Assembly (NCBI GenBank): GCA_015956445.1
Contig: WIUZ02000013.1
Span: forward strand, 1,116,001 to 1,180,000
Direction of reading: 5' to 3'
DNA: 64,000 nucleotides
Source: Thelephora terrestris
Lineage: Eukaryota > Basidiomycota > Agaricomycetes > Thelephorales > Thelephoraceae
The translations under genes and the position numbers were made by a program. Within the stretch, counting starts at the first letter, position 1. Each line of letters starts with the position of its first letter. Of this stretch, positions 39,700-52,150 are shown in pieces. The notes beneath the pieces are model-generated. The model saw only the letters and a program-made list of their open reading frames with translations, was not told the origin of the DNA and did no database searches.

Positions 39700-41260
39700 T
39701 CACGCGTTGTCTCCGTTTTCCTTCTCACCTTCATCATCACCACCTTCGTTTCCTTCGTCCGACTCCTTGTCTCCCTCACCTTCCTCGCGCTCCCCTCCCT
39801 GGACCCCTTTACTTTCATCGCCTCCCGTTGCCGCACTGATTTGTTCCATTTTCTCATCGCTCTCCGAATCGTACTCATACTTCTCGAGGACATCCCTGCC
39901 CATACAAGCCCCCTCGTGTTTCATGTCGTATTCGTAACCGGAGCAGATGTCAAATTCTCCGTCATGGACATGAAGCGAGCCTTCCTCGGAGAACATTTTC
40001 AGAAAGCGCGGGAACCATTTCTTCGCCCTCTGGATAGTATCGTCATCGCACGTCACCTCCACGACGAAGATGAACTTCTTGCTACACCTATCCATTGACC
40101 TCTCCGCGAGCATACAGAGAGTAGAGTCAAGGTTCTTCCAGGATTCCCGATACTCTGGGCGAATTTCAGCCAAGAACAACGGTTTCACGTCCTCGATCTC
40201 GAGGTTTATCTTGAAGAGGTTGGGACAGTTCGCTTCCAAGAGTGTGGCGAAGATAGTAGCAGGTGTTTCGACCATGCAAGAGTAAGAGCCCTTCATATTC
40301 AGCACAAGTTCCGAGAGGTTGACACACAACACAAAGCTAGGCGGAGCGAGCGCTTCCGATACCTCCGGGAGGTCCGCTAGTTTGAGGGTCAGCGAGCTGT
40401 AAAGTAAGCTTGGTTTATAAGGACAACGCACTGAATGAATCGGAGATCACGTTCAACCTAAGAAAAGACAATGTTCCTGCGCTGGCATCGATTAAACACT
40501 GCGTCGCGTCGAGCCACTCTCCGTCTTCGTAGAAGTCAACTTCCAGTCGGCCAAAACTGACAGATAGCCCGGAGAGATCGAGCATAAACTCCTCGCTGGC
40601 ATTCCCGTCACCTCCTATCACAGAGAACGTCCGGTCTTCACTGTGATAGATCGGTTCCCAGTTGATATCCTGCCGGGAGGGGTCACCAGGATGATCCTGG
40701 TCACAGCCCAGGAACGTGACGTTTGCCATGGTGTCCTGAATGGAGAGGATGTCGTGAAGTGGCTCCGGTTCGAAGAGACAAAAACGGAAAGTGATATCCG
40801 AGAGTAGACCAGAAAGAGCGTTGAAGGAGGCGAAAAGTGCAGGACGTGCGCCGAGGGAGAACAACCCTCTATCGATCTGAAGGGTCTCAAGGGGACACAC
40901 AGAGAATACACTCAAGAGATACGAGGTGATGGGGCCTCGGTGAGGATTCTCAGGGGCCACGGCTATCTCCAAGAACTTGATGAACCCCAACGAGGCCGCA
41001 GAAGGCAGAGGCAGATCGTGTATCCCCTCTTCTTCGTTGACAGCAAACACGACTCCCTTGAAAAGGTTCATTTGAGAGCGATGAGTCCAAGATCTTGCCA
41101 CCAGAGCGCAGTTCTTGAGAGTTTCATACACGACGATGTCCGGGTTGGGAACGCTCGAACCCTCTTTGAGCTTGAGGGGTGGTCGATGGACCCGTCCGCG
41201 ACCTCTCCCAACGTCATCGACGATCATCTCGACGAGCTCCTGAGGCACCGCTTCAGGCAT
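39700..41260 (-). CDS. F-box-like protein
   Basis: Two exons, 41260-40432 and 40376-39700, joined by a 55-nt intron (donor GTGCGT, branch CTGAC) give 501 residues. The N-terminus has the pattern of agaricomycete F-box-like proteins: V-P-Q-E-L-V-E-M-I-V, then about 45 residues later N-C-A-L-V-A-R-S-W and a hydrophobic L-F-K-G-V. The middle resembles degenerate leucine-rich repeats. The C-terminal ~60 residues are Glu/Gly/Asp-rich and disordered. F-box proteins bring substrates to SCF ubiquitin ligases; such genes occur in large lineage-specific families in basidiomycetes. The substrate is unknown. The start is the only ATG before the motif. Confidence 0.72.
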
Positions 41261-41437
41261 CGCGGAAAGGGAACCGTTAGAATCCTCGATGTCGGTTAGC
41301 GGTCGGGTGAGGGATGTGGTCGAAGGAAAAGAGGCGGGTGAGGGGGTTTAGAAGCTGGCGTCGCCTTTTATATGGGTCATCAGTAGCTTAGAGTGGGTAC
41401 CCCTGTGGATTGCCGAGAGAAGAGGAGGGCTCATAAT

Positions 41438-41988
41438 ACCCTGAGGCAGCAAACTTTGAGTCTGGGTGTCTCGGAGACGGGGCATCCCCGTGGCCGACCC
41501 TGGCTCGGTGACAGAGTGAGAAGGCCGTGCTTGTTGGTTGCTACGTCGGAAAAAAAGACTGTGTCACCTGTTCAGTACATACCAGGTACTGGGCAGAGAA
41601 TGAGGTTGATTTTTGGCAGTGGTCAGCACTGTTCAGCGTTGAGACGGGGAACAGCCCTGGCTGCCCCTGATGGCCACCAACATTGATTGGATCGGTATTT
41701 GTCAGTGCCATGCGGCAAGGCCGTTGCCAATGCACGATTTTGCCCCCAGCCGCCGCAGTACATTTGCCCCCGAGGCCTGCGAATGCCCTGACGCAACAGG
41801 CTTCAAGTTTGGGTGTCTCGGAGGTTGGTAACCCTCGCGCATGCACATGGATGATCCTAGCTCGTTGACAGGGCGAGGAGACAAAATGTTGGTTGCTCCG
41901 TCAGATCAGAAAAACTATCATTCCATCCGTTCAGCACCGGACAGAGACAGATCGATTTTTGGCACCGGTCAGCACCCGACAAGCACAG
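41438..41988. repeat. Two diverged direct repeats of about 200 bp
   Basis: Segments at about 41438-41638 and 41786-41988 share ordered blocks: CCTGA.GCA.CA, GGGTGTCTCGGAG, GATC/GCTCG.TGACAG, TTGGTTGCT.CGTC, TTTTTGGCA..GGTCAGCAC. They are strongly diverged and separated by about 150 bp. They look like an old tandem duplication or remnants of a non-coding element. Confidence 0.5.
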
Positions 41989-42119
41989 GGCATTTAGTCC
42001 TCTTCTATGCTAATAGCTGAATTTGAACACCTCAATCATGAGAACGACTCTGAGGGGGTCAGGTTGGATTCAAACCCACCCCATATGATATTCCTAGATG
42101 ATCGTTACGGAGGGGTTAG

Positions 42120-44160
42120 TTACGTCGTTACCACAAGGAGGATACGCGTACGAACCACCTCAAAACTATCTTTATTGTTCTCCTCCACGAATGCTGTCCT
42201 TCCGGCCAGCAATGCCTCCCTGTACTTTTCAGCTTCTAATCGACTCATCGTCCGGTCAATATACTCCGCGATCATCGCGAGGATTTCGTCAGGAAGTCTC
42301 GCAAACAGCGAGTTCGCGCCCGCCCCTCGCATTGCGTCGACCACCCAGTCTCGCTGTTGGGGCGCAACGTCTGAGGCGGAGGGGATCCTCCGGATCGGAT
42401 CAACCAAGAAAAGGAGGAGGATCTTTCTGTGACCGAGTCTGGTGGGATCTTGCAATTCGAATGGTTCGACCCGATGTTGGTACAGGTTCGGGAAGGCGAC
42501 ACATCTATGGGGCTTGATGATAACATCACCGACATCTTGGACCAGAGGCGACCCCCTGCAGGGCATTTTTAGTCTACTTTGTAGTTTTGGACACCGCACA
42601 CGCTTGAAACTCACGGAACCATGTTATAAAGTACCCTCATGCACATCACGTCGTCTTGCTCGTGGACAAGGGGCCCGGATGTCGCCCTCCTGAACGCCAG
42701 TCGACTCTCCGTGACGTTCTCCGAATCGTAGTACTTGGAGAGTATCAAGCCTGGCTAACAACACTCAGGGTGAAGGCTTACGTATGCGAAATTGGCAACA
42801 ATTGACTCGCTCCTCATGCCTTGGGATGGAAACTTCAGCTTACAGTGGCACGGCATAAGGAAAGTTAATGCAAACCTTCAACGTGCCATTTTCCGCCAGG
42901 GCAACGAGGGTTCTCCGGAGTGAGAACAATATTCACGAGCTTGACGATGACCTGGAGCGTCCGGCCTCTCAATGAAACTCGATCCTTCATGACCTCTAGG
43001 TCTCCATCGTAGTGCTCCCGCGCGTTAGGGGTCCTCAAAGTAGGCTTTGTAAGCCATTTCTCTGGATGGTCTTCGTGTTCCTCTTCGCTGAAGGAATTTG
43101 GGTGAAAACCGTCACCTTCCCAGATACAATCTGCGTTCTCTTCCTCGGCCTGCCCACGTTTAGCCGATGTAGCGATCCTCATCCGAAGAAGCGGCCTAAT
43201 CATGTCGGACAAGACCCGTTCGAACATCGGGAGCGCGAGCTGTAATACCTCCGGAATGACAGAGTAAAGCCCTTTGTCCCGGGTTGGGTGGACGTTGTTT
43301 ATGTACGGAGATTTGAGGGAGACTTTCCCATCAAGATCCACGTAGAAATCAGAGGGCAACAACTGGAACATCCAGGGAGTATGCACCTTACTCCACGGAT
43401 ATTCTGGACGCCTTGGAGCACGCCTTTGGACTCTCGGATATAAAGATGGATCCACAAGGTCGAGGACGAGGCCACCAGAACCAGAACGCCAATCCTTTTT
43501 GGAATTAGGAACGTCTTCGAGACAATCGACGGCTCCCAGCAATTTCTCTCGCAAAGAACTCGGGATAAGCTTGTCGGACTTCCAGATGCGTTCTGCAGGG
43601 CCAGCCTGGAATTGCACGTCATCAGCCAAGCGAACGTGACACCGCGAACTGAATCTTGCCTCTATCCCAGTCTCAAGATCACGCAGATCTGCATACCCCT
43701 GAAGCTCCTCTAGCACGTAGCTGACCTTCAGATATTGAATTGAGGATGTTTTCGGCGGTCCGAAGACAGGAGGCAAGATATACCATTTGTAGGGTCAGCT
43801 TCCACACCTGCTGCTCATCGCCGTCGTTTTCCGCTCGTTGCAAAGCCTCTTGTCTCCACCTCTCAACGTTAGTTTCGTCCTTCATCTCCTCCCACCAAGC
43901 AGGCATTTCTCTGATGCGATGAGAGAGAGCGCACATCCGTAGCTCTACGATCTGACGACGAAGAATGGTTATGACATCAAGGGGAGACACAGGGAGAAAC
44001 CGCTCACAGTCCTTGGATGTTCCTTCGCTTCCAATTGCCCGTGATCAGAAGACGACATGTGGAAGGGGTGGCTAAAACCGCGTTTTGGAAACTCAATCGG
44101 CGGCGGGGGCCATCTCCATTCGTACGGTCTTGTTCTTATTCTTGCGCTTGTTTTCGCCAT
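42120..44160 (-). CDS. DUF4246 family protein (tandem copy A)
   Basis: Six exons (44160-44008, 43951-43784, 43725-42876, 42819-42782, 42733-42615, 42555-42120) keep one frame for 587 residues, within the usual range of this fungal family. Family landmarks are Y-V-L-E-E-L-x-G-Y-A-D-L-R-D, S-P-Y-I-N-N-V-H-P, V-K-L-x-N-I-V-L-T-P-E, Y-Y-D-S-E-N-V-T-E-S-R-L and R-C-V-A-F-P-N-L-Y-Q-H-R. These are spread across the exons in the right order, which confirms the splicing, including a 38-nt exon. DUF4246 proteins are conserved in fungi but have no established function. A diverged tandem copy lies upstream at 44687-46745. Confidence 0.85.
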
Positions 44161-44686
44161 GGAGAAGGCCGTTGGTCAACGTTTATTTTAACCCACGTTT
44201 ATCAATGGTTATCTTTCCATTATGCATAGCGCTCTGGCGCGGGTCTTGTCTCATAACGCAATCGCGATAACACTTGTACCGATATGGAAGTCACCCGGTC
44301 ACCGAGGCCAACTTTGATGGCTACTTCACATGGTTTTACACGCATATGTACGACTGATGAGACAATACACCAAACGAAGGAGGCCCACATATGTGGGGTC
44401 GCTGAACGACCCCCAAGAAACGCGTTTCTGCTATGTCAATATCAAATGAAGCCTACTATGATGACCCAATGATTGTTTGGATACAACGGACGTCAGAAAT
44501 GGACAGAGTACTTTTAAGTCGATGGCAATACTCCCCAAACGCTTGAGTGCTTCAGTCTCCATACGTGCAGCAGCACCGTTCGACCTAAGTCACGGCCTCA
44601 ATTCCCGCTATGAACCCCGATCGTGAGAACGGCTCTCAGCAATTGAAGTCAAGGTTGAAATTTAATACTCACTTCAAACGATATTC
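44161..44686. other. Intergenic between the DUF4246 copies
   Basis: Holds the promoter of copy A and the 3' region of copy B; the bases just after each gene's stop are similar, so the duplication included some flank. No other feature. Confidence 0.4.
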
Positions 44687-46745
44687 CTAAAAGACCGCCA
44701 CGGTGGAATCAGTTACGGGGTCTACGCCGGACGGAATGCGCGTACGGACCACTTCAAAGATATCTTTGTTATTCTCCGTCACGAACGCGACGCTCTCGGC
44801 CCCCATCTTATCCCTGTACTTTTCAGCCTCCGATCGACTCATCTTCTCGTCAAGACGCTCCGCGATCACCGCGAGGATCTCGTCGGGAAGTCTCGCGAAC
44901 AGAGAGTTCGCGCCCGCCCCTCGCATCGCGTCAATCACCCAGCTTTGTTGCTGTGGTGCAACGTCTGAGGCCGAAGGGACCCTCCAGGTCGGATCGACCA
45001 GGAAGAGGGAGAGGATCTTCATGTGACCAGGTTTAGTAGGATCTTGTAACTCGAATGGTTGACACCGGCGTTGATATAGGTTTGGAAAAGCAACACATCT
45101 ATGGGCCTTCGTTATCACATCACCGACATCTTGGACCAGGGGTGAGCGTCTATGCGACGTTCTCAGCGCACTGTGCGGTTTTTGACATTGCACACAACCG
45201 AAACTCACGGGACCATGTTATAAAGCACCCTCATGCACGCAACGTCGCCTTGATCATGATCACGGGGCTTAGATATCGCCCTTCTGAACGCCATTCGACT
45301 CTCCGTGACGTTCTCCGAGTCGTAGTACTGGGATACTTTCAGGAATGGCTAGCAACGCTCACGGTGGGGACTCACGTATACAAAATTGGAAACGATCGTC
45401 TCGTTTGGCATACCTTTGAATGACAACTTCAGCAGCAGCCACCCGTCATAGAGAACTACAAGTGCGGACCTTCAACGTGCCATCCTTCACCAGAATAACG
45501 AGGGCTCTCCGGGGTGAGGACAATATTCGTAAGCTTTACAATGACCTGGAGCGTCCGGTCTCTCAACGAGATCCGATCCTTCATGACCTCTAGGTCTCCA
45601 TCGTAGTGTTCCCTCGCATCAGGGGTCCTGAAGCTATGCTTTGCGAACCATTGTTCCGGATGATTGTTGTATTCATCTTTGCCCGATGGATTTGGGCAAA
45701 CGACATCACCGTCCCAGATGCAATCTGCGCTCTCTTCCACGAGCTGCCCACGTTTAGCCGATGTGACGATCCTCATCCGAAGAAGCGGCCTAATCGTGTC
45801 GGACAAGACCCGCTCGAACATCGGGAGCGCGAGCTGTAATGCCTCCGGAATGACAGAGTAAAGTCCTTTGTCCCGGGTTGGGTGGACGTTGTTTATGTAC
45901 GGAGATCTGAGGGTGACTTTCCCATCGGGATCGACGAAGAAATCAGAGGGCAACATCTGGAACTTGCCAGATGTGGGCCTGCCACCCCTAGCGTATCCTA
46001 TACCTTGGGCCTTCGTACGCCCCAAGACGATCGGATATAAAGACGGATCCACAAGTTTGAGGACGGAGCGATCAGAACCAGGGCCCCAATCCTTTTCGGG
46101 ATCAGGCACGTTTTCAAGAGAAGCAACGGCCGAGAGCAATCTCTCTCGCAAAGAGCTCGGGATAAGCTTATCGGACTTCCAAATGCGTTCCGCAGGGCCG
46201 ACCTGGAAATCGCACGTCATCAGCCAAGTAAACGGGACACCAGGAACTGAATCGTGCCTCTATTCCAGTCTCCGGATCACGCAGATCTGCGTATCCCTTG
46301 AGCTCCTCTAGCACATAGTCGACCTTGAGATATTGAGTTGAGGACGGTCGTGATAACCATAAGCCAGGGAGCAAGACACACCATTCGTGGCGTCAGCTTC
46401 CAAATTTGTTGCCCATCGACATCGTTCTCCACTTCTTCCAAAACGTCTTCTCTCCACCTCTCAGCGATTCTCATTTCCTCCCACCAGCGAGGTATTTCTC
46501 TGATACGATGGGAGAGGGCACACATTCGTAGCTCGAGGATCTGATGAAAGAAATGTTGACAAACAAAGGGGCGAAGTTAGGGAGGAACAGCTCACAGTCC
46601 TGGGATGCTCCTTTGCCGCTTCCGATCGCCCACGATTAGGCCATGGCGCTTGGAAGGGATGGCTGAAGCCCCGTCTTGGAAACCCAACCGGTAGCGGTGG
46701 CCATCTCCACTCGTACGGGATCCCATTTGCGTTTGCTCTCGACAT
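44687..46745 (-). pseudogene. DUF4246 family gene (tandem copy B), one-base frameshift
   Basis: Same six-exon layout as copy A: 46745-46596, 46540-46382, 46323-45470, 45413-45376, 45327-45209, 45149-44687, with the same splice phases. Exon 3 has one extra base relative to copy A, near 46205-46215 (twelve bases instead of eleven between CAGGGCC and GCACGTCATC on the plus strand). This shifts the frame after D-D-V. All other exons and splice sites are intact, so it is either a very young pseudogene, an allele, or a sequencing error. No intron of normal size can bypass the shift. Confidence 0.7.
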
Positions 46746-47762
46746 GGTGAGGGTCGGCGGTAAACCCAGGTCCATCGGTTGTCATCTCCCCATATAACGG
46801 CGCCACATGCGCGGCGTTCCGCCCGGTGTGCTGGCAAGCTGACCTAAATGAACCTTAGTTGGTTAGGTTGACCGCCCATATCCAAGTACTTTCGGTGGAA
46901 CGTCCTCGCGCGAGCGACGGGCGAGTGAGCCTTTCGAGTCCGCCGAGAACACTCTACAAGTCGAGCACCTCATGCGTGAACCTCCCCAGTATCTTCTTGA
47001 GCCAGGAAAGTCACAATCGGTCTCGCGGTATGGATCTGGCCCAACCCCGGTCAACAGCGACCGTGGTTAACGACCCGGGGTTTGAGGAGTGCTTTTCGGA
47101 GAACGAATTGCCCGGGTGTCGGAGCGTCGAGTGCCAGTAAGATAGGAAACGGCATTGGACGGGACGCTCAACGTAAAGCATACGGCACTGGAGAGCTGGA
47201 GATCGATTTCAACGTAGCCTTTTCCAGCTTTGAACTAAGCAATATACACTTTTGATGGGATCATTTGTGAGCATTTCACTACCGGCCCGAAGTTACTGTG
47301 CGCATTATCTGTTTCGTTTACATAAAACATAGAATAAGATAGATGCAGAAGGAAGTCTCTCGCGTATGTGATACGCGCATATGGCTGCCTGTGATGATGA
47401 AGAGTGCCGACAAAAATACAAGGGCTTTTTTTGTAAAATTTTCCAGGTATTTATTCAAGCTGGGACGAAGGTAGGAAAATATGGAAAAAACCATGGGAAT
47501 GATAGGATCAAGTAATTGACAAAAATACGCAAAGAAATATCATACATGAAGCTGGAGAAGAAACCAACGCGCCAACAGGAAAACTGGAAGTTGGCGAGAG
47601 CGAACACAAATGCACGAGGTCCAGTAGCCGACATGGCGGTGATGTATATCGGGTGGACAGGTAAAGGGAGTATGCAAGCGGGTCCGAAGGAATCATCATG
47701 GACGGTTTTTGACCCGACAGGAGTGGAGCGGGTGAGGAGACAGCGGAGAAAACGATGTCGGC
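46746..47762. other. No supported gene
   Basis: Region between the start of DUF4246 copy B and the 3' end of the C2H2 gene. Short frames only; the part next to 47762 is probably 3' untranslated sequence of the C2H2 gene. Confidence 0.4.
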
Positions 47763-49268
47763 CTAGGAATGTGCCAATGCCCGCTTGCAAGCCTTGATCC
47801 GCTTTTCCTGAGCGATCTTTGCGTCGTTCATCATCCTCTCAACGAGACGGTCCACGCGAGCATCGTCATCCTCCTCCACATCCTCACCGGCAGCGGTCCC
47901 GTCGGTTGAAGACTTGCCGTGCACATCCTCGTACCACTTCTGGCACCCTTTGGTCCTCATGTGCTGGAACAAATTGTCCCGTCGACTAAATGTGTTCTTG
48001 CACTCGCACCGATAATCTGAATATGTGGGAACACCCAATGAGCACTTCAACGCCACCAGGCGGAGTAGAGAAGTCTCACCTTTGTCGTGGGTGTGGATGC
48101 TCTTGATGTGCCTCTTCAAGTGCTCCCCTCTGCTGAACATCTTGTTGCAGTTCTGGACGCTGCACCAGAATGACCTAGTCCCATCAACGTAGACGACTCC
48201 CGGCGTTCCCGTGGGGACGCTCCTTCCTCGGCTATTCTTAGTCAACCCGGGGACGGGGACAGGAATCTCGAGCGTTGCCCGACGTTTGTCCTTGGACTTC
48301 GATGCAGGTTTGAGATACGGGTGTGCGGCACATGAAACACGAGCAGAGCGGTTCTTCTTCCGGTTCGAGGGCGCCCCGTAGTCGTAGTCGTTCTCGTCCT
48401 CGACTTCGCTCTCACCACTGGGAGCATAGTCGCTATCGACGACAGGTGCAGAGTAAGTGGGGGGCCTGCTGCGACGAGACTCCTCCACCTGAACCGACAG
48501 TCCAGCCTGGATGATGGGCTGCTCAATATCTACGGGGGAGCCTAACGCCTGGGGGTCGCAAACTTGAATTTGCTGTGGCTGAGACATCTGGATCAAAGTG
48601 GGGGAGGATTCAACGCTTGCGGCGAAGAATGGGGAGGAAACTGGAGACGAGATGGACAATTCTGCAATTCCAGCGCTGAGTTTGTACGCTGAAGTATCGC
48701 CTTCAGGGGGACCGAAGGTAGCGGAGGGTGCAACAGTGGCATAGGGAGTGGAATCTGCCAGTGCGTTGGCGAGGCTGCTGATAGTGCTCGGGGGAACCAG
48801 GTAGTTGAAACCTGCGGAAGCACGTTCTTGAGCAGTATACCCAATCGGCTGTCGATAGGTGGGCAACGAAGAGGTGACGCCACTGCCAAACATCATCTGG
48901 GAATCGTAGCCGAATGGATCCTCGTGCTTGACGGCGGCACTTGGAGAAGAGTGGTCGTCGGCTAGAGACATGAAGTTGTTCGCGGAGCTAAGATACACGT
49001 TCGGTCAGTTAAGACATGGGGTGTCGCTAACAACACCAACGTACTTCTCATTGTAGGGGCTGTAGATGGCTGAAGGCGAATGGTCGTAACCGAAGAGGCC
49101 ATACTGGGCAGAGTCGTCGGCGAGAGAGTCAGAACCTTCCGAAGATACTGGTGATGCCGATAAGGATGGAGGCTGAGACTCCGAAGATAGGAAGGGCGAG
49201 GCGGTGTGGGCCTGCTGAGAGTACATAGAGTGTGAGAGGGCATCGAGGTAGTTTGTGTATTGGTCCAT
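47763..49268 (-). CDS. C2H2 zinc-finger transcription factor
   Basis: Three exons (49268-49045, 48987-48080, 48016-47763; introns of 57 and 63 nt) give 461 residues. The first ~330 are Ser/Pro-rich and disordered, with basic patches (S-N-R-K-K-N-R, K-S-K-D-K-R-R) as possible nuclear signals. Two adjacent C2H2-type fingers follow: C-S-V-Q-N-C...H-L-K-R-H-I-K-S-I-H, and C-E-C-K...N-L-F-Q-H-M-R-T-K-G-C. The second ends in Cys rather than His. The linker reads H-D-K-D-Y-R-C only after splicing. The fingers resemble fungal stress and development regulators of the Msn2/Crz1 kind, but the target is unknown. A coiled acidic tail follows. Divergent from RIO1 with 602 bp between. Confidence 0.85.
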
Positions 49269-49870
49269 AGTGTGTGGGGGGGAAGGTGAGGCTGGGGAGA
49301 TAAACGAGTGGATGGTGGTTCGGTTTATAAACCAACTAGAGGTAAAGTGAGCCGGCGAACCATTGGGAACGGGCGTCGATCTCCTTGCGCAGATGCGTGA
49401 TCTTTCGAAGCTTCCGGATAAGCGGATATGACAAACGACGAGCTAGGGATGGGGGTATCTCCACAGACTTATCCTTTCGCAAAAAAAATTCCGTCGGAAG
49501 ATGAATAACGACAAATGCGACTAGAGGGCCCAGACGTCCAAGAAACACGGAATAACATCGGATTCCAAGGAGCACGGTCTCAAGAAAATTAGAGTCGGTG
49601 TCTTCCTAGACACGGTTAGTCGGCGAACGTTCTCGACCGAAGGACGAGGGTGTGGAGGAGAAACAACCCTCGAACGTGCCCAGCGCACAGATAAGTGAGA
49701 GGACAAGCCAGGCCCAAAGCAAGAATAGGTCACAAGAGATCCGAACAGACGGTCCTAACCGTAGTCAGCCACATAGAATCTGAGTCTTCCCCTGTGTCTA
49801 CGTATGCTGTGGTGCTGGACGGGAAGCGAGCCCCGTGTTTATCACCTTTCCATTTATGGTAATCCAAACA
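49269..49870. promoter_or_regulatory. Shared intergenic region, C2H2 gene and RIO1 (divergent)
   Basis: 602 bp between two divergent start codons. It must contain both promoters. I do not see a convincing TATA or known factor site to single out. Confidence 0.4.
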
Positions 49871-51961
49871 ATGTCATCCTCCACTCGACAACAAGACCTC
49901 TTTGATCATGCGACGGATGGCCGGGCAGCAAGCGACCGTGCATACATCGACCAGGTAGACTCGGCCACCGACGAAGAAGAAGAACCGTTGTCCGATTCTG
50001 ATGATGACGATTTTCTCGACCAACTCGACGATCTGAGGGTTGAAGACGAAGATTGGGAGGCCACCGAACGAGGCTTGTCTATCTTTTTTCGAGCCCTTTT
50101 TGCCTTTGCCTCATACCTTGGTCTTTCAAATCTATCTCTGCAGACTTTACTAAGCAGTACAATCGGCTTCGGCAACACGTCGCAGTACGATCCAGAAACG
50201 ATTCCGCAAAAACAATCCCTGCGTCCCTCACGAAATCCACTGTCGCTCATTTGCCCGCCATAAACAGACCAACAACTACAGACAGAGCCGCCGGTCTCCC
50301 TAGAAAAGACAAGACAGTAGATCAGCTCACCGCCTTGTCAAAATTCTCATCTCGAATATCAAGGATCGACCAACCGTACGACCTTGGTGTCAGCGTAAAC
50401 CGTAAAGGTCCAAGTCAGTATGCAAATCTCAAGGACAAGTCGGACAGAGCCACCAACGAGCAAGTATTGGATCCTCGTACCCGGATCATTCTTTACAAAA
50501 TGATCGGCAGAGAGATCATCTACGAGGTCAATGGATGTGTTAGCACGGGAAAAGAAGTCGGTGTATTCATCCCTTCCTCTTTCGTCGAACAATTGTACTC
50601 AAGCCCATTGTCCTCGACCTTACCATTCCCGAACGTCTAGGCCAATGTCTATCACGCGCTCACGCCTTCAAAGACCCACCTCGCCCTCAAGATCTACAAA
50701 ACTTCCATTCTCGTATTCAAGGACCGAGACCGGTATGTAACCGGTGAACATCGTTTTCGCCGTGGCTACTCCAAGAATCCACGGAAGATGGTCAAGCTGT
50801 GGGCCGAGAAGGAGATGCGGAACCTTCGAAGGCTAACTGCTGTTGGAATCCGTTCTCCCGAGCCTATCGAGGTCAGGGAGAACGTCCTTGTAATGAGTTT
50901 TATTGGGAGCTCGGAAGGATGGTGATCGTCTTTGTCTTGACTTGCTGTGCGTGAATTGACCTTGACTGCCGGATCTCCTAGGGCTTCACCCCGACTGAAG
51001 GATGCGGAACCACAGATACCCTCTTCGTCTTACTCAGACCTCTATGAAGAACTCACCCTCACCGTCCGCAAGATGTATCAAGAGTGCAAACTCGTCCACG
51101 CCGATCTTTCCGAATACAACATCCTCTATCACGATTCCCATCTCCACATTATTGATGTCTCTCAATCCGTCGAGCACGATCACCCCCATGCCTTTGATTT
51201 CCTCCGTAACGATGTGAAAAACACGGAAGAGTATTTTTCCCGGAGGGGAGTGACGACTTTGGGCCTCAGACGCTGTTTCGAGTTTGTCACAAGAGAAACC
51301 TTCGACGCTGATGGGGAAGCCGGTCTCTCTGATTCTGAAGTTCTCAAGCTCTGGCTGGAGAGGGCTCCGCTAGATGTCACTTCCAACAGCGCGGACGAGG
51401 AAGATAGGGAGCGAGCCGCTCAGCAAGAAGATTCGATCTTCCTGAAATCTTATATACCGCGGACTCTCAACGAGGTGTACGACCCCGAAAGAGACCTTGA
51501 GGCGGTCAAGAAAGGCGCGAAGACCATCTATTCGAATACTATTGGGATCGTTAATCATACGTCTGAGGCTATCGCCCTCCGCGCCGAAGAAAACAAGGGA
51601 GCGATCGAAGGCGAAGGGAAGCCGCAGGTCCGCTTCTCAACTGGCGTAGAGTCGGAGGACGAAACTCAGGGCACCGATGAGAGCAGTGGTGATGATGAGG
51701 GTAAGGATAGTGAGGCGGGGGATGCAGAGGGTGAGGACGAAGGCGAGCCCAGGGACAGGAAGCCTCGGGGTCACAAACATGAAGATAAAGAAGCGAAAAA
51801 GGTAGCGCCGAAAGCCCTCCTCGCCGTTTGTATGCGACTGATGGTATTCACTTCAGGAACGAAAGAAAGCCATTAAAGAGGAACAACGGGAGAAGCGAAA
51901 GGTCAAGATGCCCAAGTCGGAAAAGAAAAAGAGGATAAAGGCCACCACCAACAAACGATGA
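49871..51961 (+). CDS. RIO1: RIO1 atypical protein kinase/ATPase
   Basis: Five exons (49871-50072, 50144-50556, 50641-50921, 50982-51801, 51857-51961), 606 residues. RIO domain motifs are the nucleotide loop S-T-G-K-E-A-N-V-Y (formed across intron 2), A-L-K-I-Y-K with the catalytic lysine, [12 protein letters not shown], and I-I-D-V-S-Q-S-V-E with the metal-binding Asp. The G-W-x-x-P-R-L-K-D-A block is formed across intron 3. The C-terminus is acidic, then Lys-rich, as in other Rio1 proteins. Rio1 acts in the final maturation of the 40S ribosomal subunit. Intron 1 appears to use a GC donor (AG|GCTTGT at 50073). An in-frame ATG at 49856 is an alternative start. Convergent with ILV3, 189 bp apart. 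Confidence 0.93.
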
Positions 51962-52150
51962 GACGGGGCTTGTTCACTTTTTCTCCTCATGCTCTGTGGC
52001 ATTGTCGTACTCTCTCGCCATGGAAGATGTAGTGAAAGACTAGAATACGGTTGCATTTTAACACCTGCATTGCATCGGTACTGAAGAGCCTCGCATAGTA
52101 TAAGGGCAGAAACGTTTCTGCAAAACCCCTCCTCCACCGTACAAAGACCC

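Noticed and set aside
42060-42085. GGTTTGAATCC on the minus strand as a tRNA T arm
   Set aside because: No matching anticodon or acceptor stems; it is in the 3' flank of DUF4246 copy A.
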